From positions 52,540 to 116,539 of the forward strand of contig NZ_JBBHDV010000013.1 of the NCBI RefSeq assembly GCF_037478135.1: a stretch of DNA of 64,000 nucleotides. Direction: 5' to 3'. The notes under the pieces were generated by a model, which made no database searches, was not told the DNA's origin, and worked only from the letters and a program-made list of their open reading frames with translations. This DNA is from Denitratimonas sp037478135 (GTDB lineage: Bacteria; Pseudomonadota; Gammaproteobacteria; Xanthomonadales; Xanthomonadaceae). A program made the position numbers and the translations under genes. Positions 1 to 8,543 of the stretch are shown piece by piece; the first letter of the stretch is position 1; every line of letters starts with the position of its first letter.

Positions 1-2726
1 ACGCCGCTGCCGCTCAAGGTGACACCAGGGCCATTGGGAGGTGTGCTGTACTGCCACAGTGCCCCGGTATGACCATCCTCGAAGCTGCCCGACGGCTGGC
101 CGCCATCATCCGGGTAGATCACCCAGGTGATGCTGTCCACCGAGGCCATGCTGCTGGTGTTGTCGAAGCCGAATACCTGGATCCGGGTCAGATCGGTCGG
201 ATTGCCCAGACGGAAGTCACCGGCGGTGTTTGCACCGCCACTAACTGCGGTCGAGAAATGCGACACTATGCCGCTGGTGCCTGATTGCGGCTGGTCGAAG
301 ACCACGGCTTCCGGATAGTTGATGGTGCCATCGGCGGCCTGCTCCCAGTTCAGGGTCTGTGTGCCGATGTTGTTGATGCGCAGCACGCTGTTGATCGGCG
401 CGTTGTCGCCTTCAGCAATCACTGATGTCAGTTGTTCGGGGTTCACCGATATTGCAGCAGCGGTGAACGGGCCGGTACCCCGGACGGCCACCGTCAGATG
501 CAGATCAGGCGACTGGCTGCCACCTTCCTGCAGGTTGATCTGGCCGAAAACCGCCTTGGCAGCCTGATCGCCATTGGGTGAGGCGGTGATGGTCAGCACC
601 TGGGTTTCCGTGGTGTCGCCGCTGAAGCTGAAGCTCGCGGGAGAAACCGTGATGTTGACGTCCTCCGAGAAGGCGGCCGAGGCGGACCAGCTGGACGGCG
701 TGTCAAGCGTGTTGCGCACGGTACGGGTCCAGGTGCAGGACGGCGTGCAGCTCACGTCACGCAGTGCCGGCAGGTTCAAGGTACGCACATCGCCGGAACT
801 GGTTGGATTGGCGGCGGTGAAGTTGGCGATACTTTCGTCCATCACCAGTCCGGCCTTGACGGCCTTGGCCAGATCCATGCGGCCGCTGCCGACATCATCG
901 ACATCCCACGGTCCGGTGCTGGGATTGCCGTTCACACCGTCCTTGGTGCCGATGGTGCTGGCAGTCATCATCATGGCCGACTTGACTTCGGTCGGCGTCC
1001 AGTCCGGCTTGCTGGCGCGGACAAGCAATGCCCCACCTGCGACCTGCGGGCCGGACATGGAGGTACCACCCATCCACGCATATCCACCCGGATAGGCGGC
1101 GTAAACGTCATCGCCCGGAGCGGTGATGTCGGGTTTGGTCAGGTTGGCCAGCGGCGCAGGCGTCGGGCCACGGAAACTGAAGTCTGACAGTCTGTCGCCA
1201 GGCGGTCGGGCCTGGGTGAATCCGACTTCCGTACCGGGATTGTTGTCGATGAAGGCAGCCAGCGCATCGCCATCGACCTGCAGCATGCTGTATGCAGGGA
1301 CGCTCGGCGCACCTGTGGTGTCCATTGAGATCGTACCAACCTGATTGTTGCGGATCAGGACCAGTTCTGCGCCAGCGTCGTAGGCGTTCTGGATCTTGAT
1401 CGTGAATGCGCAGGTGCCGCGCTGGATCAGGGCCGCTTTGCCGGCAAAATAGTTGGCACTGAAAGGATCACAGCCTTCGTCGTTGGACGGGTCGCGGAGG
1501 ATTTCAACCGCAGGACCGTTATACGCAGGCGTTGTGCTGCCCGACTGGGTCTGGATGTTCTGAAGTTCCACCGGACCGTCCACCACGGAGAGCCCGAGGC
1601 CGAAGGGCTGCTCATCGTGCGTGGACGAGGCCACGGTCATCACCCATGGGCCACGGTGGGACACCATGCCTACCGGGTCCGGGGTTTCGGCGCGGGTATT
1701 GCCGGCGGACGCCACGGTCAGGATGCCTGCCTGGATCATGTCCAGCTTCTTGCGATCGCTGTCAATGTTCGACCACGGATTGGTGCCGCCGCCGATGGAG
1801 TAGTTCGAGACATCCACATCGCCGGCCAGGATGGCGTTGTTCATGCCGGCTGTGGTCATGCTGCTGGAACAGGTATTGGTGGCGCAGACCTTGTAAGCGC
1901 GAATCTGGGCACAGGGCGCGATGCCGGAGATTTGATCGCCCACTTCCGGCTGCAGCGACGGGTCCTGGGCGGTGGTCACGACGTTGCCCGCTGCGGTACT
2001 GGCCACGTGGGTGCCATGACCCTGGTTGTCGGCCAGGTCGCTGCCGTTGCAGACGCCGGCACCATCGGTGGTCGAGCAGTCCAGATAGCTCAGGACCTTG
2101 GGGTTGGCGGCGCTGAAGCCGCAGCTTGCATCGTTGGCAAATGAGGGGCGGGCCAGATCGATGCCGGTATCCAGGATCGCCACGACCATGCCTTCACCCT
2201 TGGTCGCAGCAACGCCGGCCGTACCGTCCCAGATGCGATCAGCGCCAACGAAGCTCGCGCTGCGGTGGGTGTGGAGTTCGTATTCGACATCGCGCTCCAC
2301 GCTGCGGACGAAGGGCAGGTTCTTCAGTGCTTCCAGTTGCTCCTGACTCTTGACCCGGACCGCGACACCGCTGTGGGTGGCGAGGAAGTGGTGGGTGACC
2401 TGCACATTGCCGAGCTTGTGGATCTCGGTGACGTGGTTGGCCTGGATGGCCATCAACTGGTTGCGGTATGTCTGGGTGTCGGCTGCGTTGGGATCGAACT
2501 TCGCGGCCGGTCGCCCGGAGCGCTGAGCTTGCGAGAGGTGATTCTGGACCAGGCCGTCCTCGGTGAAATCCACCAGATACAAGCCGGCCTCAAAAGCCTT
2601 TTGGGTGACCAGTTGGGAGCGGTCGAGCCGCGGGGCGTCCTTGGCGTGGGCCATGGAGTACCAACCACTGGCAAGTCCTGCGGTCGCGATGGCGGCTGCC
2701 AGCGACGTTGTGACAAGTATGCGCAT
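1..2726 (-). CDS. Secreted subtilisin-family (S8) serine protease with PA insert, 3' end off window
   Basis: The frame stays open from an ATG at 2726 to the left edge (over 900 codons), so the C-terminus is missing. A signal peptide ends near ...SMAHA (about residue 28). A propeptide-like stretch precedes the catalytic triad: Asp186 in AILDTGID, His237 in GHGTHVAS and Ser556 in GGTSMSGPQ. The long His-Ser interval holds a protease-associated (PA) domain at roughly residues 380-490. After the catalytic domain comes a beta-rich region with an abnormal-dispersal-like NWE motif, as in large exported subtilases. AGGTAG lies 7-8 bases before the start. Likely an extracellular or outer-surface endopeptidase for protein scavenging. 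Family call is firm; substrate is unknown. Confidence 0.93.
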   Translation of the reverse strand, partial: MRILVTTSLAAAIATAGLASGWYSMAHAKDAPRLDRSQLVTQKAFEAGLYLVDFTEDGLVQNHLSQAQRSGRPAAKFDPNAADTQTYRNQLMAIQANHVTEIHKLGNVQVTHHFLATHSGVAVRVKSQEQLEALKNLPFVRSVERDVEYELHTHRSASFVGADRIWDGTAGVAATKGEGMVVAILDTGIDLARPSFANDASCGFSAANPKVLSYLDCSTTDGAGVCNGSDLADNQGHGTHVASTAAGNVVTTAQDPSLQPEVGDQISGIAPCAQIRAYKVCATNTCSSSMTTAGMNNAILAGDVDVSNYSIGGGTNPWSNIDSDRKKLDMIQAGILTVASAGNTRAETPDPVGMVSHRGPWVMTVASSTHDEQPFGLGLSVVDGPVELQNIQTQSGSTTPAYNGPAVEILRDPSNDEGCDPFSANYFAGKAALIQRGTCAFTIKIQNAYDAGAELVLIRNNQVGTISMDTTGAPSVPAYSMLQVDGDALAAFIDNNPGTEVGFTQARPPGDRLSDFSFRGPTPAPLANLTKPDITAPGDDVYAAYPGGYAWMGGTSMSGPQVAGGALLVRASKPDWTPTEVKSAMMMTASTIGTKDGVNGNPSTGPWDVDDVGSGRMDLAKAVKAGLVMDESIANFTAANPTSSGDVRTLNLPALRDVSCTPSCTWTRTVRNTLDTPSSWSASAAFSEDVNITVSPASFSFSGDTTETQVLTITASPNGDQAAKAVFGQINLQEGGSQSPDLHLTVAVRGTGPFTAAAISVNPEQLTSVIAEGDNAPINSVLRINNIGTQTLNWEQAADGTINYPEAVVFDQPQSGTSGIVSHFSTAVSGGANTAGDFRLGNPTDLTRIQVFGFDNTSSMASVDSITWVIYPDDGGQPSGSFEDGHTGALWQYSTPPNGPGVTLSGSG

Positions 2727-2998
2727 TTAGATCTACCTGAACAGATTACATTCCGGGCCGAAGCGGAAGCGCCGCAACGACAGACTGCGGCCGGTGAGCG
2801 GGCCGCTGGAACCGAACATAGCCTGAATGCTTCGTAGCCGGAGGGTGTCTTTCGTCATGTTTGATTCGTCAGCTCATGCCCGCTGAGGGGAAGGGCCAGA
2901 CGGCGATACTGGTCCGTTGCCAGATGCGGTCCGCTTTGATGCAAAAGCGGAGACCTTGTGGGCGCGATGCTAGGGGATTGCCGCGATGCGTGGCTGCT

Positions 2999-3026
2999 GT
3001 CGCCAGGAGCGAGTCGCCAGGAGCGA
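2999..3026. repeat. Two tandem copies of a 14-bp unit
   Basis: The unit GTCGCCAGGAGCGA occurs twice in direct succession in the gap 2727-3045, between the 5' end of the protease gene and the 3' end of the yggS-like gene. Apart from this repeat and the protease leader I see no gene, strong terminator or convincing promoter in this 319-bp gap; an open frame at 2861-3085 has no coding look. Confidence 0.8.
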
Positions 3027-3045
3027 AAAGTGGACTTGAGCCTGC

Positions 3046-3810
3046 TCAGATCGGCTTTTGTGCGCCAGCAAACCCTGGCCAGTAGGCGCTGTCGGGAGTC
3101 GGCCGGTGGCCGAAGATCGCCGTGCCTACGCGCACCGTGGTGGCGCCTTCGGCGATGGCCAGTTCGAAGTCGCCGGACATGCCCATCGACAGTTCGTCCA
3201 TGACGATGCCGTCCGGTGCGTCCTGGCGCAGGCGTTCGCGCAGTTCGCGCAGGCGGACGAAGCAGGGCCGTACTTTTGACTCGTCATCCGAGAACAGGGC
3301 CAGCGTCATCAGGCCACGTACGCGCAGCGCGGAGAACGCCGGCAGTTGCCGCACGAAGGCGACGACTTCCTCCGGCGGCAAGCCGAACTTGCTGGCTTCG
3401 CCCGAGGTGTTGACCTGCACCAGCACGTCCAGCGCGCGACCCTGCTTTTGCAGCTGCGTATCCAGCGCGGCCGCCGCGCGCAGGCTGTCCAGCGCCTGGA
3501 ATTCGCTGACGAAGCGCGCTGCGTACTTGGCCTTGTTGGTCTGCAGATGGCCGATCAGCACCCAGCGCAGCTCGGGCAGGTCGGCCATGGCTTCGGATTT
3601 GGCCTGCGCTTCCTGCACCTTGTTCTCGCCCAGCTCGCGTAGGCCCAGTGCGTAGGCGTCGCGCAGCCGGGCCTCGTCCACGGTCTTGCTGACCGGCAGC
3701 AGGCGCACCTGCGAGGGATCGCGGCCGGCGCGTTCGCAGGCGGCGGTGATGCGGGTGCGGATTGCGGCAAGGTTGGAGGACAGGATGCTGGTGGAGGAGT
3801 GTTCGGACAT
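3046..3810 (-). CDS. yggS: YggS/PLPBP-family pyridoxal phosphate homeostasis protein
   Basis: 254 residues, the usual length for this family. The PLP-binding lysine is Lys42 in LLPVSKTVD, followed by the family-typical GENKVQEAQAK and WVLIGHLQTNKAK segments and the C-terminal SMGMSGDFELAI and VRVGTAIFG phosphate-binding motifs. The protein is a single alanine-racemase-like TIM barrel without catalytic activity; it binds PLP in the cytoplasm and buffers its level. The start at 3810 (MSEHSS) is preferred over an upstream Met at 3879 because the extra 23 residues match nothing in the family. In many gammaproteobacteria it sits by pilT; here it stands alone. Confidence 0.93.
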   Translation of the reverse strand: MSEHSSTSILSSNLAAIRTRITAACERAGRDPSQVRLLPVSKTVDEARLRDAYALGLRELGENKVQEAQAKSEAMADLPELRWVLIGHLQTNKAKYAARFVSEFQALDSLRAAAALDTQLQKQGRALDVLVQVNTSGEASKFGLPPEEVVAFVRQLPAFSALRVRGLMTLALFSDDESKVRPCFVRLRELRERLRQDAPDGIVMDELSMGMSGDFELAIAEGATTVRVGTAIFGHRPTPDSAYWPGFAGAQKPI

Positions 3811-3922
3811 GCTGGCGGAAGTTAAGCAGTGGCAGACGGGCGGACGGAGGCGGCCGCAGCCGCTCATCGTAGCAACCACGGCGGCGGCTTCGGTGCCGGC
3901 AGCGCCTGTGGCCGGGGGTGGA

Positions 3923-4702
3923 TCAGATGCGCAGCACCGAGGTCGCCAGTGTTTCCAGTCCGGCCATGTCGAGGATTTCCACTTCGCGCCGGCTGATGTG
4001 GATCAGCCGGTCACGCTCGAAGCGGCGCAGTACGCGGCTGACGGTTTCCGGTGCCTGGCGCAGGTAGTTGGCGATGTCGGTGCGCGACATGATCAGGCGG
4101 AAGCGCAACGGCGAAAATCCGCGCGCTGCCAGCCGCCGCGACAGCGTGACCAGGAAGGCCGCGACGCGCTCGTCCGCCGAACAGTCGCCGGCGAACATCG
4201 AGGCGTTGCCGATATCGCGGCTCATCAGCCGGAACAGGTGCTGTTGCAGGCGCGGCAGGCGCGTGGCCAGCAGCGCGATCTTCGGGAACGAAAAGCGGCA
4301 CAGCGTCACCGTGTCCAGCGCCACTGCGTTGCAGGGATAGCGCTCGCCGTCGATCGCGTTCAGCCCGATGATCTCGCCGGGCAGGTGGAAGCCCAGCACC
4401 TGCTCGCGGCCCTGGCGGTCAACCAGATAGGTCTTGACGGTGCCGGCGCGCACCGCGGCGATCGCGGTGAACGGATCGCCCTCGCGGAACACATGCTCGC
4501 CCGGGTGCAGCGGTTCGGTGTGCTCGACCAGCACATGCATGTCGCGCAGCCCGTCCTTGGGCACGCCTTCGGCCATGAACACCTGGGAGAACGCGCAGGT
4601 GCTGCAGAACTGGCTGTCGTCGCCATCGTCGGCGACGATGTTGATGTCGATCTGCGGGAAGACGGCACGTTCGCCCACGTCTGGTTTCCCTTCCCGCGTC
4701 AT
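3923..4702 (-). CDS. fnr: FNR-family transcription regulator with one of four cluster cysteines replaced
   Basis: 259 residues: N-terminal Cys segment, cyclic-nucleotide-like beta barrel, dimer helix and C-terminal winged helix. Recognition helix PETVSRVLRRF keeps the Glu-x-x-Ser-Arg pattern that lets E. coli FNR read TTGAT half-sites. Cluster ligands: Cys33 and Cys36 match E. coli Cys20 and Cys23, and Cys135 matches Cys122 (the same 99-residue distance), but the position of Cys29 is Phe42 (TTC codon in FSQVFMAEG). An extra Cys124 might substitute. The start ATG overlaps the stop of the hemN-like gene (ATGA at 4702-4699), so the two are translationally coupled. Probably the regulator acting at the FNR-like sites found nearby; whether it still senses oxygen is open. 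Confidence 0.9.
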   Translation of the reverse strand: MTREGKPDVGERAVFPQIDINIVADDGDDSQFCSTCAFSQVFMAEGVPKDGLRDMHVLVEHTEPLHPGEHVFREGDPFTAIAAVRAGTVKTYLVDRQGREQVLGFHLPGEIIGLNAIDGERYPCNAVALDTVTLCRFSFPKIALLATRLPRLQQHLFRLMSRDIGNASMFAGDCSADERVAAFLVTLSRRLAARGFSPLRFRLIMSRTDIANYLRQAPETVSRVLRRFERDRLIHISRREVEILDMAGLETLATSVLRI

Positions 4703-6045
4703 GGAATGCGGGCGATATGCGGCCGCAGGACATCGCCGTCCGCAGCCGGGTGGGGATCGAAACACGCGGCCAGCGCCGGCAGCGCCAGGCGTCCGCGCAC
4801 GGTCACATGCAGCCGTGTCGGATGCAGTTCCACCAGCCCTTGCGCGGCCAGGGTTTCGAGCCGGGTCAGCGCGTTGGCGAAGCGCTGGCGGAAGTCGATA
4901 CCGTACTGGCGGCCGATGGCGGTGTAATCGAGCGCGCCCTGGCAGACCAGCTGCTGGATCAGTTCGGCGCGCAGCAGCTCGTTTTCGTCCAGCTGCATGC
5001 CGCGCCAGGTCGGCAGGCGGCCGTGGTCGATGGCGTCCTCCCAGCTCGGCAGGTCGCGCGGGTTCTGGCTCAGGCAGCTGCCGATATGACTCAGCGCGCC
5101 GACACCCAGGCCGACGATGTCGCTTTCGGCGCGGGTGGTGTAACCGAGCAGGTCGCAGCGCAGTTCCTCCTGCCGGTCAGCCAGCGCCAGACGGTTGTCG
5201 GGCGGCGTGAAACAGCCCAGGCCGATATGCACATAGCCGGCAGCTTCGACCCGCTGTGCGAGGTTTTCGAACCCGTCCGGCTGCACGCCGGTGGCTGCTT
5301 CTTCGTTGCCGGTTTGCTGGCCGGTTTCGGGCAGCGGCGGGCGTGCCTGGCGGCGCAGGCCGAGACGATCCGGGCGCAGCGCCAGCACCTGTGTCAGCAG
5401 CGCATCCAGTTCCGCCGAAGGCTGCTCGAACAGGCGCCCGCTCAGGTTCACATGGATATTGCGCAGACCGTGCTGGCGCAGGTCTTCGACCAGCCCGGCC
5501 AGCGCCGGGATGTCGCTGTCGAGGTCGCTGTCCAGATTGAACACCGCGCGGTTGAAGCCGGCATCCACCAGCGCCGGAATATCCGCGCGCCGGGTCGAGG
5601 CCGGCTCCAGTTCCACCGAGCGCAGGGTGCGCTCCGGTGCTGCCCAGGAGTAGTGCCGGCCGATCACGTCCATGGCTTCGGCCAGCTGGTCGGCGTGCAG
5701 GTGGCGCAAGGCGTAGTCCAGCACGTGCACCTGTTCGACCTGGCGATCACGGTCGAACAGTTCGGCGCTCATCGCGATTTCCCGGTACAGCCGGGTCAGA
5801 TAGGCATTGCCACGGGCGCCGCCATCGGCAGCGGTGCGCAGCAGCGGGCGCTGCGGAAAAGCAATGCATAGCGACAGCGGGCGCGGGATCGGGTCGCCAT
5901 TGGTGATCGTGGCGATCTGGCGCAGCTCGCGCTCCTGGAAGCGGGTCGTCAGGCCTGCGCGGGTGCGGAAACACAGGCATCCAGGCCGCGGCGGATCATG
6001 ACGCGGCAACTGGAGAAGTGCGGACGGGGCAGGGTAGGCGGCCAT
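4699..6045 (-). CDS. HemN-like protein lacking the radical-SAM CxxxCxxC motif (probable pseudoenzyme)
   Basis: 448 residues that align along most of E. coli HemN (oxygen-independent coproporphyrinogen III oxidase). The C-terminal HemN domain is clear: GYVHIGLGCFTPPDNRLALA, DLLGYTTRAESDIVGLGVGA, SHIGSC and WRGMQLDENE. The catalytic N-terminus is degenerate. After RPLSL, where HemN has YVHIPFC and three clustered cysteines, this protein reads CIAFPQRPLLRTAADGG, with a roughly 7-residue deletion and a single cysteine. The GGGTP SAM-binding motif is replaced by VLDYALRHL. It should not bind the 4Fe-4S cluster or SAM. The frame is intact, so it seems kept for another role, such as haem or precursor binding. 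TAA lies just upstream in frame and AAGGTG precedes the ATG, fixing the start. Coupled to the FNR-like gene. Confidence 0.85.
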   Translation of the reverse strand: MAAYPAPSALLQLPRHDPPRPGCLCFRTRAGLTTRFQERELRQIATITNGDPIPRPLSLCIAFPQRPLLRTAADGGARGNAYLTRLYREIAMSAELFDRDRQVEQVHVLDYALRHLHADQLAEAMDVIGRHYSWAAPERTLRSVELEPASTRRADIPALVDAGFNRAVFNLDSDLDSDIPALAGLVEDLRQHGLRNIHVNLSGRLFEQPSAELDALLTQVLALRPDRLGLRRQARPPLPETGQQTGNEEAATGVQPDGFENLAQRVEAAGYVHIGLGCFTPPDNRLALADRQEELRCDLLGYTTRAESDIVGLGVGALSHIGSCLSQNPRDLPSWEDAIDHGRLPTWRGMQLDENELLRAELIQQLVCQGALDYTAIGRQYGIDFRQRFANALTRLETLAAQGLVELHPTRLHVTVRGRLALPALAACFDPHPAADGDVLRPHIARIP

Positions 6046-6079
6046 GCCGGCACCTTAGGCCGCGCTCCGGGCGGTTTCC

Positions 6080-6093
6080 TTGACCTGAATCAT
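6080..6093 (-). promoter_or_regulatory. FNR-like box upstream of the hemN-like/fnr operon
   Basis: TTGACCTGAATCAT read on the plus strand, i.e. TTGAC-N4-ATCAT against the FNR consensus TTGAT-N4-ATCAA (8 of 10). Its centre is 41.5 bp from the A of the hemN-like ATG. At a class II position this would put the transcript start at the ATG itself, with TAAGGT as the -10; either the message is nearly leaderless or the box acts from another position. Confidence 0.55.
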
Positions 6094-6137
6094 CCCGGGT
6101 GCAGGTTGCAGGCGCCGGCTGAGCCGGGCGCGGCGCT

Positions 6138-8117
6138 TCAGCCGCGCAGGATGCAGGCGGCCAGATGTTCGAAATAGCGGTCGATATAGCTGATGCCGTT
6201 TTCGTGGTCGATCAGATACGGGTTCATCAGCGTATGGCGCAGGATCAGGAGGCGGTCGTTGCCAGCATCGTCGCCGTGTGCGGCGAGCGTAGCCAGGTCC
6301 AGTTGCAGGCTGGTCAGGATGCGCTGCATTTCGGTGGGGCCGAGCACGTCGGGGCGCAGCGTGGTGGTGGAGGCGAAGAACTGCTTGAGCTGCAAGGGCT
6401 GACCCGGATCGCTGCGCAGTTCATCGTGCAGGCGCTGCACGAAACGGTTGGCCTGGGCCAGATCGCGGTTGCCGTGCGGGTTCAGTGCCAGGCAGACCAG
6501 GTTGCTGTCCGGCTCGAACGGCACCAGTGCGTGCAGCCGGCCGCGCATGTCGTGGGCGAAGCGTTCGGCGCGTTCGCGGAAGGCTTCGGCGGCCAGCACG
6601 GTGTGGCGTGGCAGCAGGCCGAAGTTTTCGTGGTCCAGCGGCAGCACGCGGTGGGTGACGTGCACCGCTGCCGCCATCGCACCGGATTTGGAGCCTTCCG
6701 GAATGAACTGGCCGAGTTGCCGGTAACGGCCGGCGTAGTCGCGCTTTTCGCCGCCGTGGAAGACGTAGTCGGCGCTCTCGGCCAGCAGCGCGATGGCGCG
6801 GTGATCGCGGCAGACGAAGGCGCCGGCGCCGTAGGGCAGATAGCCGAGCTTGTGTGGGTCCACCGTCACCGAATCGACCCGTGCCAGCGCGGCGAATGCG
6901 GCATGCACTTCCGGCTGCGGGAAGTGGCGGAAATCGCGCTGCACTTCGTGCAACGGCCGCAGGCTGCCATCGGGATTGCGGAACAGCGTGGTCAGATAGC
7001 CGCCCCAGGCGGCATCCACATGCACGCTGAAACCCAGACCGCGTGCGGCGAAACGTTCGCGTGCATCGACCACTGCATCGACCGGGTCGATGGTGCCGTA
7101 TTCGGTGCTGCCCAGCACCGCGACCGCCGCCAGCACCGGCTGTTGGCGGCGCAGGCAATCTTCCAGCGCCTCGTCCAGTGCGGCTGCATCCAGACGCATG
7201 CCGCGCGTGGGCAGCAGGCGCAGCTGGTCGCGCCCCAGGCCGATCATCTTCAGCCCCTTGCTCCACGAATAATGCGCGGTGATCGGCGCCAGCACCTGCG
7301 GTGCGCGCAGCTGCGGATGCTGCTGGAAAAAGGCCAGCAGGCCGAGGCTTTCGATGCGTTGCGCTTCGACCTTTTCGCGCCAATGCACGCGGGTGCCCTC
7401 GGATTGTGCCGCCAGCCATGCCTGCCATTGGCCGAACAGCGCGATGCCGGCCTCGGGCGCGAGATTGAAGGCCTGCCAATCGTCCGCAGGCAAGGCGATA
7501 TCCGGCACTGCGGCGGCGCGCAACGCGACCGGAAACGCCTTCAAGGCCAAGGCCAGACGCAGGCCCTGATAGTTGGCCAGGGTGCCGCCGGAAGTCAGGT
7601 GGCCGAAGGCGCAATCGGGGCGCTGCGGATCGTCCGGCCAGCCCAGCATCCGCGCCAGTTGCAGGCCGACCTGCATTTCCAGTTGCAGCGTGACCGGCGC
7701 GGCGTCCTCGCTGACGTTGTTCGGGTTGTAGGGCAGGGTCAGCATCTGCGCCGCCAGCCCGGGCAGCAGCAGGTCCGACACCATGTGCCCGACATAGCGC
7801 GGGCTGTGGAACGGCACCGAGCGCTTCAGCGCCGCGGAAAGCTGATGCAGTTCGCGCCGCATCCGCGCTTCGAAAGCCAGGTAATCCGGATGCTGCGCGG
7901 CACGGGTCGGGATCGCCGGCGGGTCTTCGGGATGGAAGTTGCGCCGCCAGTGCACGTGATCGCGCAGGAACTCGACCATCAGCCGTTCCAGCAGCGCATC
8001 GTTCTCGCCATACGGACCGAGGAAACAGGCATCGAGGCGGCGTTGCTTGGCCTCGGCCTCGCGGGTCTCGGAGCCGGAGGCGGGATGCGGAGGTGGGAGG
8101 GCTGATACCGCGTTCAT
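6138..8117 (-). CDS. PLP-dependent group II amino-acid decarboxylase
   Basis: 659 residues of the pyridoxal-dependent decarboxylase fold (glutamate/tyrosine/aromatic decarboxylase group). The PLP lysine is Lys423 in SVTVDPHKLGYLPYG; HVDAAWGGY supplies the Asp that contacts the PLP ring nitrogen, and GHLTSGGTLANYQGL is the cofactor phosphate loop. The length and N-terminal extension resemble bacterial tyrosine decarboxylase-like proteins (about 620 residues), but the substrate cannot be read from the sequence. It starts 7 bp after the stop of the 79-residue gene and is clearly co-transcribed with it. Decarboxylation consumes protons and makes an amine, which would fit a low-oxygen or acid response, but that is inference. 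Confidence 0.88.
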   Translation of the reverse strand: MNAVSALPPPHPASGSETREAEAKQRRLDACFLGPYGENDALLERLMVEFLRDHVHWRRNFHPEDPPAIPTRAAQHPDYLAFEARMRRELHQLSAALKRSVPFHSPRYVGHMVSDLLLPGLAAQMLTLPYNPNNVSEDAAPVTLQLEMQVGLQLARMLGWPDDPQRPDCAFGHLTSGGTLANYQGLRLALALKAFPVALRAAAVPDIALPADDWQAFNLAPEAGIALFGQWQAWLAAQSEGTRVHWREKVEAQRIESLGLLAFFQQHPQLRAPQVLAPITAHYSWSKGLKMIGLGRDQLRLLPTRGMRLDAAALDEALEDCLRRQQPVLAAVAVLGSTEYGTIDPVDAVVDARERFAARGLGFSVHVDAAWGGYLTTLFRNPDGSLRPLHEVQRDFRHFPQPEVHAAFAALARVDSVTVDPHKLGYLPYGAGAFVCRDHRAIALLAESADYVFHGGEKRDYAGRYRQLGQFIPEGSKSGAMAAAVHVTHRVLPLDHENFGLLPRHTVLAAEAFRERAERFAHDMRGRLHALVPFEPDSNLVCLALNPHGNRDLAQANRFVQRLHDELRSDPGQPLQLKQFFASTTTLRPDVLGPTEMQRILTSLQLDLATLAAHGDDAGNDRLLILRHTLMNPYLIDHENGISYIDRYFEHLAACILRG

Positions 8118-8124
8118 GCCGGCA

Positions 8125-8364
8125 TCAACCGCTGCAACCGCCGCAACAGATCGATGGCAGGCGTTCGACCTGTTCGGCCCGCACCGGATGACCGGCCTGG
8201 TCCAGCGCGGCCAGCAGCTCCTGATCCAGCATCATCGCGGCCACGCGCAGCACTTGCTGGCGGCTGTCGATATCGGCGATCGCGGCCGGATCAAAACGTT
8301 GCAGCGCATCGCCGATCACGGCCAGATCTAGGCCGGCGGTATCCATGTGGATCACGTATTCCAT
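8125..8364 (-). CDS. Small 79-residue protein with Cys-rich C-terminus, unknown function
   Basis: The Met at 8364 (MEYVIHMDTAGLDL) is chosen as start, with GGAAC a few bases upstream; the frame extends upstream to 8484 but without family-like sequence. The protein is helical, with conserved-looking DLAVIGDALQRFDPAAIADID, and ends in ERLPSICCGGCSG. The CCxxC tail could bind a metal or cluster, or be a modification or cleavage site. It is the first gene of the operon with the PLP decarboxylase. I do not recognise the family. Confidence 0.65.
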   Translation of the reverse strand: MEYVIHMDTAGLDLAVIGDALQRFDPAAIADIDSRQQVLRVAAMMLDQELLAALDQAGHPVRAEQVERLPSICCGGCSG

Positions 8365-8470
8365 GGCGAAAGTTCCAGGGTGGGTGGATCCAGCTTCGCG
8401 CCGCAGTGGGGTCGACACCATGACCTGCGTCAACCGCAGGCCACCTTCGGCCGCCTGCCCGGCACCGTGC

Positions 8471-8484
8471 TTGACATCGGTCAT
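8471..8484 (+). promoter_or_regulatory. FNR-like box in the divergent region upstream of ubiD
   Basis: TTGACATCGGTCAT: half-sites TTGAC and GTCAT separated by 4 bases. The centre is 66.5 bp from the ubiD ATG, nearly identical to the spacing seen in front of the chorismate mutase-UbiT gene. A class II layout would put the -10 near 8507-8513 (CAGACT, weak) and the transcript start near 8519. It could also serve the leftward 79-residue protein/decarboxylase operon. Confidence 0.55.
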
Positions 8485-8543
8485 GGCGGCGCGGCGCTGG
8501 CCGAATCCAGACTGCCCGGCATTGCCGCAACAGGATCAGGCCG

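Noticed and set aside
2861..3085. A 74-codon plus-strand frame after the protease promoter region
   Set aside because: No ribosome site, overlaps the end of the yggS-like gene, contains the tandem repeat, and has no family-like sequence.
6165..8105. A 646-codon plus-strand frame
   Set aside because: Antisense to the PLP decarboxylase; no recognisable motif.
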